A DNA stretch of 64,000 nt from Paraburkholderia fungorum (GCF_902833645.1 NZ_CADFGE010000010.1:124001-188000), one strand, 5' to 3'; counted from the first letter of the stretch, positions 40,987-49,445 are shown. Program-made: numbers and translations. Notes: generated from the letters alone by a model not told the origin.

Positions 40987-41481
40987 TCAGTGCAGGCAGA
41001 CGTCTGCCCACTTCTGCACTGATAGTTCGCCCAGCATGGTCTGCACGATCGCGACGCCAGCCTGGCGCGCGCTGAACCGATAGGCGCAGCCGGCCGGCAA
41101 CATGGCCTGATGTCCTTTACGCAGCACCACGTGTCCCATTGCACGGCCCGCGGGTGCCTCTGCTGCGTGAATCGTCCCTTGCCCCGCGGCAGGTGGCGTG
41201 TCGAGCTTGATGAAGTCGATTTGAACCTCACCATCCATCAGAATGGCGAACTCGTCGTGCGCACAGGCGAACCATGCGGAACGGCCCTCGGTCCGCAGCA
41301 CTTCGATGACGTATTCAAGGTTTTTGCCGACCACGACCTTTTCGTACGGGGTCGACTGCGAAGCCACCTCGAAGATGTTCGAGAAGGCATAGTGGCGAGC
41401 GCTTCCGCTCGTGATTTCGATTTCGCCCTTGTGGTAGCTCTCGAGCGAGCCAAAGATGGTGTGGAACGCCGTATCGGTCAT
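40987..41481 (-). CDS. hapC: Hydroquinone 1,2-dioxygenase small subunit
   Basis: 164-residue subunit resembling the roughly 18-kDa partner of the hydroquinone dioxygenase. Blocks: GSARHYAFSNIFEVASQSTPYEKVVVGKNLEYVIEVLRTEGRSAWFACAHDEFAILMDGEVQIDFIKLD and RKGHQAMLPAGCAYRFSARQAGVAIVQT, a cupin-like fold without an obvious complete metal site, consistent with the catalytic iron being in the large subunit. AGGAGACAGCA precedes the chosen ATG. First gene of the operon, 124 bases downstream of the LysR gene. Confidence 0.85.
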   Translation of the reverse strand: MTDTAFHTIFGSLESYHKGEIEITSGSARHYAFSNIFEVASQSTPYEKVVVGKNLEYVIEVLRTEGRSAWFACAHDEFAILMDGEVQIDFIKLDTPPAAGQGTIHAAEAPAGRAMGHVVLRKGHQAMLPAGCAYRFSARQAGVAIVQTMLGELSVQKWADVCLH

Positions 41482-41605
41482 TGCTGTCTCCTGTTGTTGG
41501 AAGCTTGCGTTAGCTTCAACTTTAGGAGCCGGCGGCGACGGCAACAACCTGCTGGACGACGACTACGGCATTTGCGCTTCGCGAATAATCGCCTTCGTTC
41601 CTTCG

Positions 41606-42541
41606 TTAGCAGACCCAGCCGCGCTCAAGCAAAGGCAGGTCCCAGGCAGGTTCGGGGCCGAGATACTCCACGAGAAACTCCACTAGCGCCTTGACCTTCA
41701 GGGCCTGTCGCTGCGTGGCGGGATAGACCGCTGCGAAGCTCAGAGGCGACAGCTGGTACTCCGTCAGGATCGGCACCAGCGAGCCGTCGAGCAGCGAAGC
41801 GCTGGCGACCAGCGTCGGCAGGCACACGACCCCGCCGCCAGTCAGCGCGTAATCGCGAAGCAGATGGACCGAGTTCGACCGGATCATGCCCGGCAGCTCC
41901 ATCTCGACAACCTCTTCTCCGCGGGTTAGCGTCCAGCGGTTGCGTGAGGGGTATCCCGAGTAGAGAGCCGTTGTGTGCTGCAACAAGTCCCGTGGGTGCT
42001 GCGGCGCACCATGTTCGGCGATGTACGCCGGGGCGGCGCAGAACAGACGGCGCACGGTAAAAAGGCGCCGCTCGATGAGCGATTCCGAAATCGCGGGGAA
42101 TATCTGGAATGCGATGTCAAACCCTTCTTCAATCGGGTCGACAACGCGGTCGTTGACTATCACGTCAAGCTGGATGCCGGGGTAACGCCGGTTGAACTCA
42201 GCCATCGGGATACCAAAATGACCAAGCGCGAACCCCGGCAGCATCTGGATGCGAAGGCGCCCGGTAGGCGTTGCACGAAGCTCGCGCATCTGGTCGGTTA
42301 GCTCATTGACCCGACCCACTACCTCGGCGCACTCGCGATAGAAGGCCTCCCCCACCTCCGACAGACGCACGTGGCGCGTGCTTCGGTGAAAGAGAGGCGC
42401 ATTGACGAATTTCTCCAGTTGCTGAATACGGTTCGTCACCACTGAACTGGTCACGCCAAGCTGCCTCGCCGCCTCAGCGAAGCTGCTCGCTTCCGCGACC
42501 CGCACGAACGCTTCGATGCTCAGAAACCGATCCATACGCAC
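41606..42541 (-). CDS. LysR-family regulator, probably of the hydroquinone operon
   Basis: 311 residues with an N-terminal wHTH (1-60: RFLSIEAFVRVAEASSFAEAARQLGVTSSVVTNRIQQLEKFVNAPLFHRSTRH) and an effector domain in the class of the CrgA/AaeR-like group (GRLRIQMLPGFALGHFGIP, ELPGMIRSNSVHLLRDYALTGGGVVCLPT). It is encoded on the same strand just before the dioxygenase genes; the 124-base spacer would hold its operator and the operon promoter, where an 8-bp TTCGCGAA dyad is present near 41578. A second ATG two codons in is possible. Confidence 0.9.
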   Translation of the reverse strand: MRMDRFLSIEAFVRVAEASSFAEAARQLGVTSSVVTNRIQQLEKFVNAPLFHRSTRHVRLSEVGEAFYRECAEVVGRVNELTDQMRELRATPTGRLRIQMLPGFALGHFGIPMAEFNRRYPGIQLDVIVNDRVVDPIEEGFDIAFQIFPAISESLIERRLFTVRRLFCAAPAYIAEHGAPQHPRDLLQHTTALYSGYPSRNRWTLTRGEEVVEMELPGMIRSNSVHLLRDYALTGGGVVCLPTLVASASLLDGSLVPILTEYQLSPLSFAAVYPATQRQALKVKALVEFLVEYLGPEPAWDLPLLERGWVC

Positions 42542-42661
42542 CCTTCCATCGTCAGCAAATGCGTCAGTGTATATGGACGGAGGACCCGCTGTGCATCACG
42601 AGGAACGTTGTGGCTTCATCAATAATCCTACCTCTCGGGCACGCGTATCGAGACACCGCTC

Positions 42662-43903
42662 TCAGGTCCTTTCCAGCTCCGCACGCACGGGCTGACGGCG
42701 CTGCAGGACGGCCGGCGCGGTCTCCTTGAGCAGCACGCTGACAACGATGCCCAGCACTACGGCGCACATCGGCAGCCAGAGAATGTTCTGAATCCCGAAG
42801 TGAGCTGCCACGTAGCCGCCCAGGGCGGGCGCGATGCCGCCGCCGAAAATTTCACCTACACCGACCACGACACCGATCGACGTCGACACGAGTCCCACCG
42901 GAGCGGCCTCAGTCGCGACCGGCCCGGAGAGTAACGACACCAGACCCAGCGTGAAAAAAGAAGCCGCGAACAGGACGGCAAACAGCGGCAGCGGCTGGGG
43001 ACCAAGACCGCGGAAGATGTAGAGCATCGCGGCGGTTCCCGCAAAACCCGCGATGCTCGCGAGGCGGCGTCCAACAATGTCAGACAGGCCCGGCAAGCCA
43101 AACTGACCGAGAAACCCGCCGAAGCCAATGGCGGAGACGACGAGTCCCATCCGCTGCGTGTCGAGCAGAAGATATCCGGTGAGATACAAAGGCAGCAGCG
43201 CGCCAAGGACAAAGACGCCGGTCATCGCGCAGCAGAGTGCGCCCATCGCCACGAGAATGTTCCTGCTCTTCAGGACGTGACGGAGCGAAGCCGGAGTTTC
43301 CTCGGCGGCGACCTTCGGCGTTACCCTCGGTTCGCGAATCACATAGAACATGATCAGACCGAGTATCAGCCCCGGGATGGCTACGAGAGCGAACACCCAC
43401 CGCCATGTGACGAAGCCCAGCAACTGCGTCGCGATGATGGGCGCAAGCGCCAATCCGAAAAGCGCGAAGCCGCTTTGCTGGAGGCCGAGATTCAAACCGC
43501 GTCTGCGTGGGTGCGATGCATCGGCGGTGGCCGCGAAACTCGTGGGGCAGAAGGAACCTTCGGCGACCCCCATCAAGCCGCGAATCGCTATCAGGCTGAA
43601 CAAACCGCCGGCGAGCCCCGAGAAGCCGGAGAGGAGCGAGAACGCGAGGATTGCCGGGATGAGCACCTTCCGGCGCCCTATCTTGTCCGAGGTGCCGCCC
43701 ATCAATGCGGCGAAGACACCCCACGAAAGACCGAGCACGCCAATGCAGTTACCGACGTCCTGGGCATTCAGATTGAGGTCCTTCATGATGGATGGAAAAA
43801 GTGGCGCGATAAGCCAGCGGTCCAGTCCAACCAGGCCGAAGCCGAGCGCGAGTAGCGTGACCGCTTTCCATTCGTAGGAAGTATCCCACTTGTCTGCATT
43901 CAT
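42662..43903 (-). CDS. MFS transporter (organic acid/aromatic compound type)
   Basis: 413-residue, twelve-helix permease. The start reads LLALGFGLVGLDRWLIAPLFPSIMKDL, and the loop 2-3 motif GGTSDKIGRRKVLIP, RGLMGVAEGSFCPTSFAATADAS and GPVATEAAPVGLVSTSIG are MFS anion-symporter features. It lies upstream of the LysR gene on the same strand and probably imports the aromatic substrate of the hydroquinone pathway. Its leader holds a nested inverted repeat at 44000-44052. Confidence 0.9.
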   Translation of the reverse strand: MNADKWDTSYEWKAVTLLALGFGLVGLDRWLIAPLFPSIMKDLNLNAQDVGNCIGVLGLSWGVFAALMGGTSDKIGRRKVLIPAILAFSLLSGFSGLAGGLFSLIAIRGLMGVAEGSFCPTSFAATADASHPRRRGLNLGLQQSGFALFGLALAPIIATQLLGFVTWRWVFALVAIPGLILGLIMFYVIREPRVTPKVAAEETPASLRHVLKSRNILVAMGALCCAMTGVFVLGALLPLYLTGYLLLDTQRMGLVVSAIGFGGFLGQFGLPGLSDIVGRRLASIAGFAGTAAMLYIFRGLGPQPLPLFAVLFAASFFTLGLVSLLSGPVATEAAPVGLVSTSIGVVVGVGEIFGGGIAPALGGYVAAHFGIQNILWLPMCAVVLGIVVSVLLKETAPAVLQRRQPVRAELERT

Positions 43904-43999
43904 TTCCGTCTCCGTTGACGTTGGCTCACCTGTGCGCGCTGAAGCGTTAGCGCACGGTCCAACTCCAATCTTTTTGTGCGACCTCGGTCGCGAAGGATG

Positions 44000-44052
44000 G
44001 GGGCGTCGCTTTGATTCGCGACATTCTTTCGAATGTCACCCGGCGACGCCCC
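44000..44052. repeat. Nested inverted repeat upstream of MFS gene
   Basis: Outer arms GGGGCGTCGC (44000-44009) and GCGACGCCCC (44043-44052) are perfect 10-bp complements; an inner dyad GACATTC-TTTC-GAATGTC (44020-44037) sits between them. About 100 bases upstream of the MFS start on the same strand, it could fold as a stem-in-stem in the leader RNA or be a dual operator. No T-run follows either strand. Confidence 0.75.
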
Positions 44053-44147
44053 AAAGATAGGTGCAAGGAGCACAACTCGGTATTGGGGAACGGGCGAACG
44101 CCTCATTCGCGAAAGACGAATAATCAGCGTCGGCAAGCGGGAAGCGT

Positions 44148-44273
44148 CTACGGGAAAGCGCAGCGCGATATGGAAGGCAAGGGAACCACGCGGTGCGCGC
44201 AGTCCCAGGGGATTCCCTCGTAGACGCGCGCGCGGCTGCCGTCTGCAACGACACGGCAGGTACTGACAGCCAT
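44148..44273 (-). pseudogene. Remnant of a host-attachment-protein-like gene
   Basis: A 41-residue frame starts MAVSTCRVVADGSRARVYEG. The ADGSRARVYE block matches the N-terminal signature of the family of proteins required for attachment to host cells (about 140-150 residues). The remainder is absent, so only the start survives. The match rests on about ten residues. Confidence 0.35.
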
Positions 44274-44361
44274 CGTGATCCTCACAGCGCGATCGGCCGC
44301 CGGCGCGGCGGCCATCGCAAACCGTCGTGTGACGCCAGCGAGCGCGCCGGCCGGCGACAGG

Positions 44362-45576
44362 CTATCTCCAACGCCCGTCGATGACGGACCGTGGCGCCTC
44401 CCCGCGCTCCTGTGCGAGCGACGGATAGTCGGTATATCCTCGCTCGCCGCCTCCATAGAACGTGGACGGATCCGGCGAATTGAGCGGAGCGTGCGACCGG
44501 AAGCGTTCCGGCAGGTCGGGATTGGCGATGAACAGGCGTCCGAAGGCGATCAGGTCCGCGTTGCCGTCCTCGAGCCATCTTTCGGCGCTGCCGGCGTCGA
44601 AGCCCCCCGCGACCATCAGCACACCGCGATAAGTGCGCCGTATCATCTCGTTCATGCGTGTCGCGCGCTCCATGAAAGCGACATCCTCACCGGTCGCCGC
44701 GAGCGTGGGATTGACGATGTGCAAATAAGCCAGCCCGTATTGGTTGAGCTTCTCGATGACGTAAGAAAAGGTCGCCTCGGCGTCGTCGTCATGCATGTCG
44801 TTGAAGGTGCCGAGAGGCGAGAGCCGTACGCCGACCTTTTCCGGCCCCCACACTTCGCAAACCGTTTCGATCACCTCGAACAGCAGCTTGGCCCGACGCT
44901 CGCTCGATCCGCCATATTCGTCCGTGCGGCGGTTCGTGCCGGACAACAGAAACTGATCGAGCAGATACCCGTTTGCTCCGTGCACTTCGACGCCGTCCAT
45001 ACCGGCAGCCTTCGCGTTTCGCGCACCCCGGAAGTATTGGCGCACGAGATACGGCATCTCTTCACCCTGCAGCGCACGAGGCGCGATGCAGGGCGCGAGG
45101 ACGCCTTCGCCGCGCTCGTTCTCGATGAAGGCCTCCGCTTCTGGCCGGATCGCGGACGGCGCAACGGGCAGCATTTCGTCGGGTTGCAAGGAGGGATGCG
45201 ATATACGTCCGACGTGCCATAGCTGCATGAACATCAAGCCACCCGCCTCGTGCACGGTGTCCGCCACGAGCCGCCAGCCCTGGACCTGCTCGCGACTATG
45301 AATTCCAGGCGTCCATGCGTAGCCCTGCCCTTGCATCGACACCTGCGTCGCCTCGCTGATGATGAGCGCGGCCGCTGCGCGCTGCGCGTAATAGCAGGCG
45401 TTGAGCTGCGACGGTATGTTGCCTGGCTGGCTCGCACGCGAACGCGTCAGCGGCGCCATCACGACACGATGACGCAGGTTGTACGGTCCCACCTTCAGGG
45501 GTTCGAAGAGCTTGCGCAGCGGGCTTTGTTCCTCGTGCTGCCCGGCTTCCCCGGGCGCGATTTCCGTATCAGGCAT
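44362..45576 (-). CDS. Alkene reductase, old yellow enzyme family
   Basis: FMN-dependent NAD(P)H oxidoreductase of 404 residues reducing activated C=C bonds and nitro or nitrate esters. Blocks: LFEPLKVGPYNLRHRVVMAPLTRSRA, MQLWHVGRISHPSLQPD, DGVEVHGANGYLLDQFLLSGTNRRTDEYGGSSERRAKLLFEV (substrate-binding His and Asn in HGAN) and the C-terminal GGFDAGSAERWLEDGNADLIAFGRLFIANPDLPERF (FMN phosphate binding). AAGGAGGGAATTT is a strong ribosome site at 45576. Often induced by electrophiles; the AraC gene at 45950 is a candidate regulator (inference). Confidence 0.93.
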   Translation of the reverse strand: MPDTEIAPGEAGQHEEQSPLRKLFEPLKVGPYNLRHRVVMAPLTRSRASQPGNIPSQLNACYYAQRAAAALIISEATQVSMQGQGYAWTPGIHSREQVQGWRLVADTVHEAGGLMFMQLWHVGRISHPSLQPDEMLPVAPSAIRPEAEAFIENERGEGVLAPCIAPRALQGEEMPYLVRQYFRGARNAKAAGMDGVEVHGANGYLLDQFLLSGTNRRTDEYGGSSERRAKLLFEVIETVCEVWGPEKVGVRLSPLGTFNDMHDDDAEATFSYVIEKLNQYGLAYLHIVNPTLAATGEDVAFMERATRMNEMIRRTYRGVLMVAGGFDAGSAERWLEDGNADLIAFGRLFIANPDLPERFRSHAPLNSPDPSTFYGGGERGYTDYPSLAQERGEAPRSVIDGRWR

Positions 45577-45949
45577 AAATTCCCTCCTTATGGTTTCGAC
45601 CGGGACCGAAAAGCACCGCATAGCCGCTTAGCCGCGTCGGTGTCGATCGCATCGGCGGAATCCCGGTTTCCGCCCAGTCTAGCCATGACCCGGCTGCGCT
45701 TCTTTCCGGTTTCTGCCCGGACATGTCAGGATCCTGCGCTTACCCGGCGCATCGCTCCATCGGCTTCGACGCGGCCCGTCATGCGCTTGGCTCAGGGATT
45801 CGTCAAACGGGGGCAAAGTCAAAGTGTCGGAATCATTGTTCTGATCAACCCCAGGCAGTATCCACTTCGCGATACTCGTATCGCTCTGATCTGATCGCGT
45901 GCGCGCCAGTCCCGCGGTCATTGTTTTGCTCGCAGTTTCGCCAAATGAA
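45577..45949. other. Intergenic region between OYE and AraC genes
   Basis: 373 bases without a recognised gene. The only structure seen is the 16-bp palindrome at 45869-45884. The OYE promoter should lie here. Confidence 0.5.
45869..45884. promoter_or_regulatory. Palindrome GCGATAC-TC-GTATCGC
   Basis: A perfect 7-bp-arm dyad in the region between the AraC stop and the OYE start, about 290 bases upstream of the OYE start codon and in a gap with no recognised gene. Confidence 0.4.
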
Positions 45950-46777
45950 TCAGCTACCGACGTTCCGGTGGGCAAGTCGGAATGCGCGCGGCGTCGCACC
46001 GGTGTACCGATGAAACACTTCGGTGAAGTGCTGCTGGGTCTGAAACCCCGCGCGCGCGCCAACGTCGACGAGCGGAATGGTCTCCTCGCACAACATCGTC
46101 CTCGCAAATTTCACCCGTTCGAGGGTCACGTACAGATGGGGCGGCGTACCTGTCGCCGTTTTGAAAACACGCGCGAAGTTTGATGCACTCATGTGCACCA
46201 GCACTGCGAGTTGCTCGACCAGGATGGTTTCGGCTATGTGCTCATGAACGAAAGCTTCAATACGAGTCAGCAGTTGACGCGTAAGAGGCATGTCCGGCTC
46301 GGCCGCACCAGCACAGTGCCCGCGGCGCAGAGCGATGTGCACCGAGATGACATCTGCAAAAGCGTCGGCGCAGGCCGCGTCGATCAAATCCGCATGATGC
46401 AAGGCAGCCAGGGTGTCCGCCGCCTCGCGCAGGAATGGATCCCAGGACCTGGACCATTTCGGGACCGCGTCAAACGCTTCTTGCGAGACTTGCCCAAGTA
46501 CGCCCGCTTTGAGTGCGATAACCCATCCTGAGGGATCGCCGTCAGCGACTGTGGCCAACTGCGCCCCCGCCGGAATAACTGCGACGAATGGTGCACCTAT
46601 CAGGATGACATGACTCGTTCCGAGATCGTCGCAGCCCGCAGCCTGCACAACGGTGCCACCTGTCGGCATGACGAGCCGAAGTCCCTGCACCAGATGCAGG
46701 CCGCCATCGGCGACAGCAACGTTCATTGCCTGGCAGCGTAACCCGTGTTTCGGGGTCGATCCTGTTTCTTGCTTCAT
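45950..46777 (-). CDS. AraC-family regulator with N-terminal cupin-like domain
   Basis: 275 residues. The C-terminal AraC DNA-binding region (about 175-270) has both HTHs: ILVEQLAVLVHMSASNFARVFKTATGTPPHLYVTLERVKFARTMLCEETIPLVDVGARAGFQTQQHFTEVFHRYTGATPRAFR. The N-terminal 150 residues hold an effector domain with a PTGGTVVQAAGCDDLGTSHVILIGAPFVAVIPAGAQLATVADGDPSGWV cupin-like stretch. It precedes the OYE gene on the same strand with a 373-base gap, so it may regulate it. Start M1 at 46777 (MKQETGSTPKHG). Confidence 0.88.
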   Translation of the reverse strand: MKQETGSTPKHGLRCQAMNVAVADGGLHLVQGLRLVMPTGGTVVQAAGCDDLGTSHVILIGAPFVAVIPAGAQLATVADGDPSGWVIALKAGVLGQVSQEAFDAVPKWSRSWDPFLREAADTLAALHHADLIDAACADAFADVISVHIALRRGHCAGAAEPDMPLTRQLLTRIEAFVHEHIAETILVEQLAVLVHMSASNFARVFKTATGTPPHLYVTLERVKFARTMLCEETIPLVDVGARAGFQTQQHFTEVFHRYTGATPRAFRLAHRNVGS

Positions 46778-47356
46778 GGTGAGCAGAGGTTTCCTCCTCG
46801 TCTCGTCGCATGCCTAAGTTTACGTCGAATTCAAGGCTGCTTAAGGCGGATTCGTAATATGGGCCCAGGCAATTCCGACCACGTTGACGGCGTTGCTGCC
46901 AAGCTAAATTGCCGGACAACCTGGGGCGACGCTCGACACGCTATTAGCCGGGACTCAACGCAACCCAGGGTTCCTGAAGGCTTTCTGCAAGCTGACGCTT
47001 ACGCCGGATATTGCGCAGCGTCAGCAAGCAGTCAGGTTCGTCGTATGCACCGCACTCGTGTCCGCGATCCGGGAACATCGACTGGACGTTGCTGCGGTAA
47101 AGCTTCGCGCTCGAATGGAGCCTGCCGATCATCGCGATCACGACCCGGTATGCGGCCTCAGAGATGAATTGCCGCTTCAACCTGTCGCACGCGACGTGCG
47201 TTGCACCGGCGCTGGTTAAGAACGTCGCCCGAAGAGCAGGCGGCAGGCGTGCGACATGAAGAATAGTCACGCGCGGTGGCGCACTAAACGGCGCTGCCCG
47301 TGGAGCGAACGTGCCGCGCGTCAAATGCATCGATCACGGACGATCGAGGACAGATA
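46778..47356. other. Intergenic region with transposase remnant
   Basis: 579 bases between the AraC start and the PRC-barrel stop. An IS66-like fragment is noted at 46955-47011; otherwise no gene or RNA recognised. Confidence 0.5.
46955..47011 (+). pseudogene. IS66-family transposase fragment
   Basis: The plus-strand frame reads STQPRVPEGFLQADAYAGY, matching the conserved catalytic-region motif of IS66 TnpC transposases (GEHP..HL..F.G.LQADAYAGY). It is preceded by SRD, as in that family, and then loses similarity, so only a short decayed piece remains. Confidence 0.4.
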
Positions 47357-47791
47357 TCAGTGATGCTCGCTGTAGTCGGACCTCGGCTTAGGCGTCGCGC
47401 GCACCTTTGTGTATTGAAACTCGGGCAGCGCCTTGATCGCATCTTTCGTCGCACCGGCAAGCACCAGTTTGCCATCGGAAAAATCGAGCTGCTCGATCGG
47501 GATGGCCACGTCGTGATGTGACACCCCCAAAAACTGATTTGCGGCGACGATTGCAAACGATACCGATCGGTCCGGTGCCACAATAATGTCATGAATGACA
47601 CCGACACGCTCACCCTTCTCGTTGAAGACCGGCTTGTCCATGATCGACTTTCTCACGCTCCAGCCCGCCACGATCGCGGCCGACTCTTCCACGCTGACAC
47701 CAAGCGGCTGGGCGCCGGCCACCTGGGCGCGCGCGTCTGGAGCAAGTGCGAGCGACGACGCAAGCAAGCATATAAGCAGATTCGCTTTCAT
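47357..47791 (-). CDS. PRC-barrel domain protein, secreted
   Basis: 144 residues: signal peptide MKANLLICLLASSLALAPDARA, then a PRC-barrel (SIMDKPVFNEKGERVGVIHDIIVAPDRSVSFAIVAANQFLGVSHHDVAIPIEQLDF). PRC-barrel proteins in stress operons are of unknown biochemistry, often membrane- or periplasm-associated. The ATG at 47791 was chosen because it starts a clean signal peptide; the longer frame is rejected. Divergent from the HdeD gene over a 295-base spacer with an inverted repeat. Confidence 0.88.
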   Translation of the reverse strand: MKANLLICLLASSLALAPDARAQVAGAQPLGVSVEESAAIVAGWSVRKSIMDKPVFNEKGERVGVIHDIIVAPDRSVSFAIVAANQFLGVSHHDVAIPIEQLDFSDGKLVLAGATKDAIKALPEFQYTKVRATPKPRSDYSEHH

Positions 47792-47963
47792 GAGATTCCC
47801 TTCGTTCTGACGTTGACGGTACGACACCGGGCCAGCGATGATCGGGCTAACGCCAGACCGTGCGCGGCGTAAATTCATGTTAGAACGCCTCACGGCGAGG
47901 CGCTATAAAAAAGCGGCGATGGATCGGGTTATTTTGATGCGTCTGGAATGCCAGTCTGGATGC

Positions 47964-47985
47964 CATTCAGCACGCGCACTGAATG
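47964..47985. promoter_or_regulatory. Inverted repeat CATTCAG-N8-CTGAATG between divergent stress genes
   Basis: Perfect 7-bp arms with an 8-base spacer, in the divergent region between the PRC-barrel and HdeD genes. Just upstream, GTCTGGAATGCCA and GTCTGGATGCCA form a near-direct repeat. Candidate operator for the stress cluster. Confidence 0.35.
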
Positions 47986-48086
47986 AACGCAGAATCGCGA
48001 AACGCATGGCAGAAACGCGAAAGAATCGCAGATGCGTAGAGCCTAGACTATAGCTGATCACCTGACGGTACAGCTTGGAGTCCCAC

Positions 48087-48662
48087 ATGGATGAACTGCT
48101 TGGACGCGCTTGGTGGATGCTCATTCTGCGTGGCACGGTTGCGCTGCTGTTCGGCATTCTGGCGCTATTCTGGCCTGGTCTCACTCTGCTACTGCTTATC
48201 ACCCTCTTCAGCGCCTATGCAATCGCCGGCGGCATTGTCGCGATCGGTGCGGCCATCCGCTACCGCGCGACATACGGCGGCTGGTGGGTGCCCTTGCTGC
48301 TCGGAATCTGCAGCATCGGCGCCGGTGCGATAGCCATCCTGGTGCCGGGCATTACCGCGCTCGTGCTGGTCGCCGTGATCGGCGCAAACGCGATTCTCAC
48401 CGGCGTTTTCGATCTGATCGCAGCAACGCGGCTGCACAGGCGCCTGCGCAATGCGTGGATGCTGGTGCTGACCGGAGTGCTGTCCGTCATGTTCGGTATT
48501 TTCGTGCTGCTCTTTCCGGGCGCCGGCGCATTAGCGCTCGTGTGGCTGATCGGCGTGTATGCGTTGTTCACGGGAGCACTGCTGTTCGTACTCGGCATCA
48601 CTGCGCGTGCCTGGCACCACGGCGGCCCGATCGACGAGCCACACGCGCCGCTGCATCCGTAA
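48087..48662 (+). CDS. hdeD: HdeD family membrane protein
   Basis: Inner-membrane protein of 191 residues with six predicted transmembrane helices in tandem pairs (e.g. GTVALLFGILALFWPGLTLLLLITLFSAYAIAGGIVAI, then AIAILVPGITALVLVAVIGANAILTGVFDLIAA, then GVLSVMFGIFVLLFPGAGALALVWLIGVYALFTGALLFVLG), the HdeD/DUF308 pattern. HdeD supports acid resistance in Escherichia coli; the homologue is a regular component of the transmissible locus of stress tolerance. A GGAG six bases before the ATG sets the start. Confidence 0.92.
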   Translation: MDELLGRAWWMLILRGTVALLFGILALFWPGLTLLLLITLFSAYAIAGGIVAIGAAIRYRATYGGWWVPLLLGICSIGAGAIAILVPGITALVLVAVIGANAILTGVFDLIAATRLHRRLRNAWMLVLTGVLSVMFGIFVLLFPGAGALALVWLIGVYALFTGALLFVLGITARAWHHGGPIDEPHAPLHP

Positions 48663-48741
48663 GCACACCGCTCACGGGCACTCGCGGGTTACAGGATCAA
48701 GCCCGCGGCCAGACCCGCGCCGCTCGCATCCGGAGGTCAAA

Positions 48742-48769
48742 TGGACCACCCGTCATCTCAAGTGGTCCA
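48742..48769 (+). repeat. Inverted repeat in the hsp20 leader
   Basis: TGGACCAC-N12-GTGGTCCA, a perfect 8-bp-arm dyad, 44 bases before the Hsp20 start. It overlaps the alternative ATG at 48741 and could be an operator or a 5' UTR hairpin. Confidence 0.5.
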
Positions 48770-48812
48770 ACCTCAGGTCTGGCACTGGCGTATCTCACGT
48801 AAGGAGAATCAC

Positions 48813-49445
48813 ATGCCTCTGGATCTCGACAAATGGAATCCGTTCCGGTTCTTACGCTCGCACCCCGCGCAACAAAGCGCATCCAGCCGCGCCGATGCGT
48901 CGCGCACCGGTCAGCAAAACGCCCCGAAAAACGGGCAGCCGTCGGGCGGCACGCAAACGGGTAACGGGGCACCGATGGCGGCTGCTGCACCGGTACCCCT
49001 TGCGCCCGCCAGTTGGCCGCTACCTGATCCGATTCATCTGTTCGCCGAATTGATCCGCGATCCGTTCGGCGGCCGCGGGCCACTTGGAAGCTGGTTCGGC
49101 GACTTCAGCGCGAGCGAGTTTCAACCGCGAATCGACGTCACGGACGAAGGTGATGCGCTGCGTATCGTCGCCGAATTGCCGGGCATGACCCGCGACGACA
49201 TCGAACTCGAAGTGATTGACGACATGCTGATCGTCAGCGGCGACAAGCGCTTCGAATCGACCAGCGAAGAACAGGGATGCTATCGGGTCGAGCGGTCGTT
49301 TGGACACTTTCAGCGCGCGGTGCCGCTGCCCGCGGGCATCGATCTCGACCGGGCAGAAGCCAGATTTGAAAACGGCATGCTGACGCTGCGCGTGCCCAAA
49401 GCGGCCGGAGAACCGTCAGCGAAGCGGCGCATCGAGATCAAATAG
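48813..49445 (+). CDS. Small heat shock protein Hsp20
   Basis: 210-residue sHsp holding unfolding proteins. A variable N-terminal arm of about 100 residues, Gln/Pro/Ser-rich, precedes the alpha-crystallin domain (about 105-200): PRIDVTDEGDALRIVAELPGMTRDDIELEVIDDMLIVSGDKRFES, ...FGHFQRAVPLPAGIDLDRAEARFENGMLTLRVPKA. The C-terminal IEIK is the usual I-x-I-like tail. AAGGAG six bases before the ATG 48813 favours it over 48741, which also has GGAGG four bases upstream. Lies in the hdeD-hsp20-clpG order of the stress-tolerance locus. Confidence 0.94.
   Translation: MPLDLDKWNPFRFLRSHPAQQSASSRADASRTGQQNAPKNGQPSGGTQTGNGAPMAAAAPVPLAPASWPLPDPIHLFAELIRDPFGGRGPLGSWFGDFSASEFQPRIDVTDEGDALRIVAELPGMTRDDIELEVIDDMLIVSGDKRFESTSEEQGCYRVERSFGHFQRAVPLPAGIDLDRAEARFENGMLTLRVPKAAGEPSAKRRIEIK

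Larger units (their letters stand above)
43904..44361. other. Intergenic region with inverted repeat and gene remnant
   Basis: 458 bases between the MFS start and the OYE stop. Contents: a nested inverted repeat (44000-44052) and a truncated host-attachment-like frame (44148-44273), listed separately. No complete gene seen. Confidence 0.5.

Noticed and set aside
46944..47330. 128-residue minus-strand frame in the gap before the PRC-barrel gene
   Set aside because: No domain, no ribosome site, and overlaps the IS66-like remnant on the other strand.
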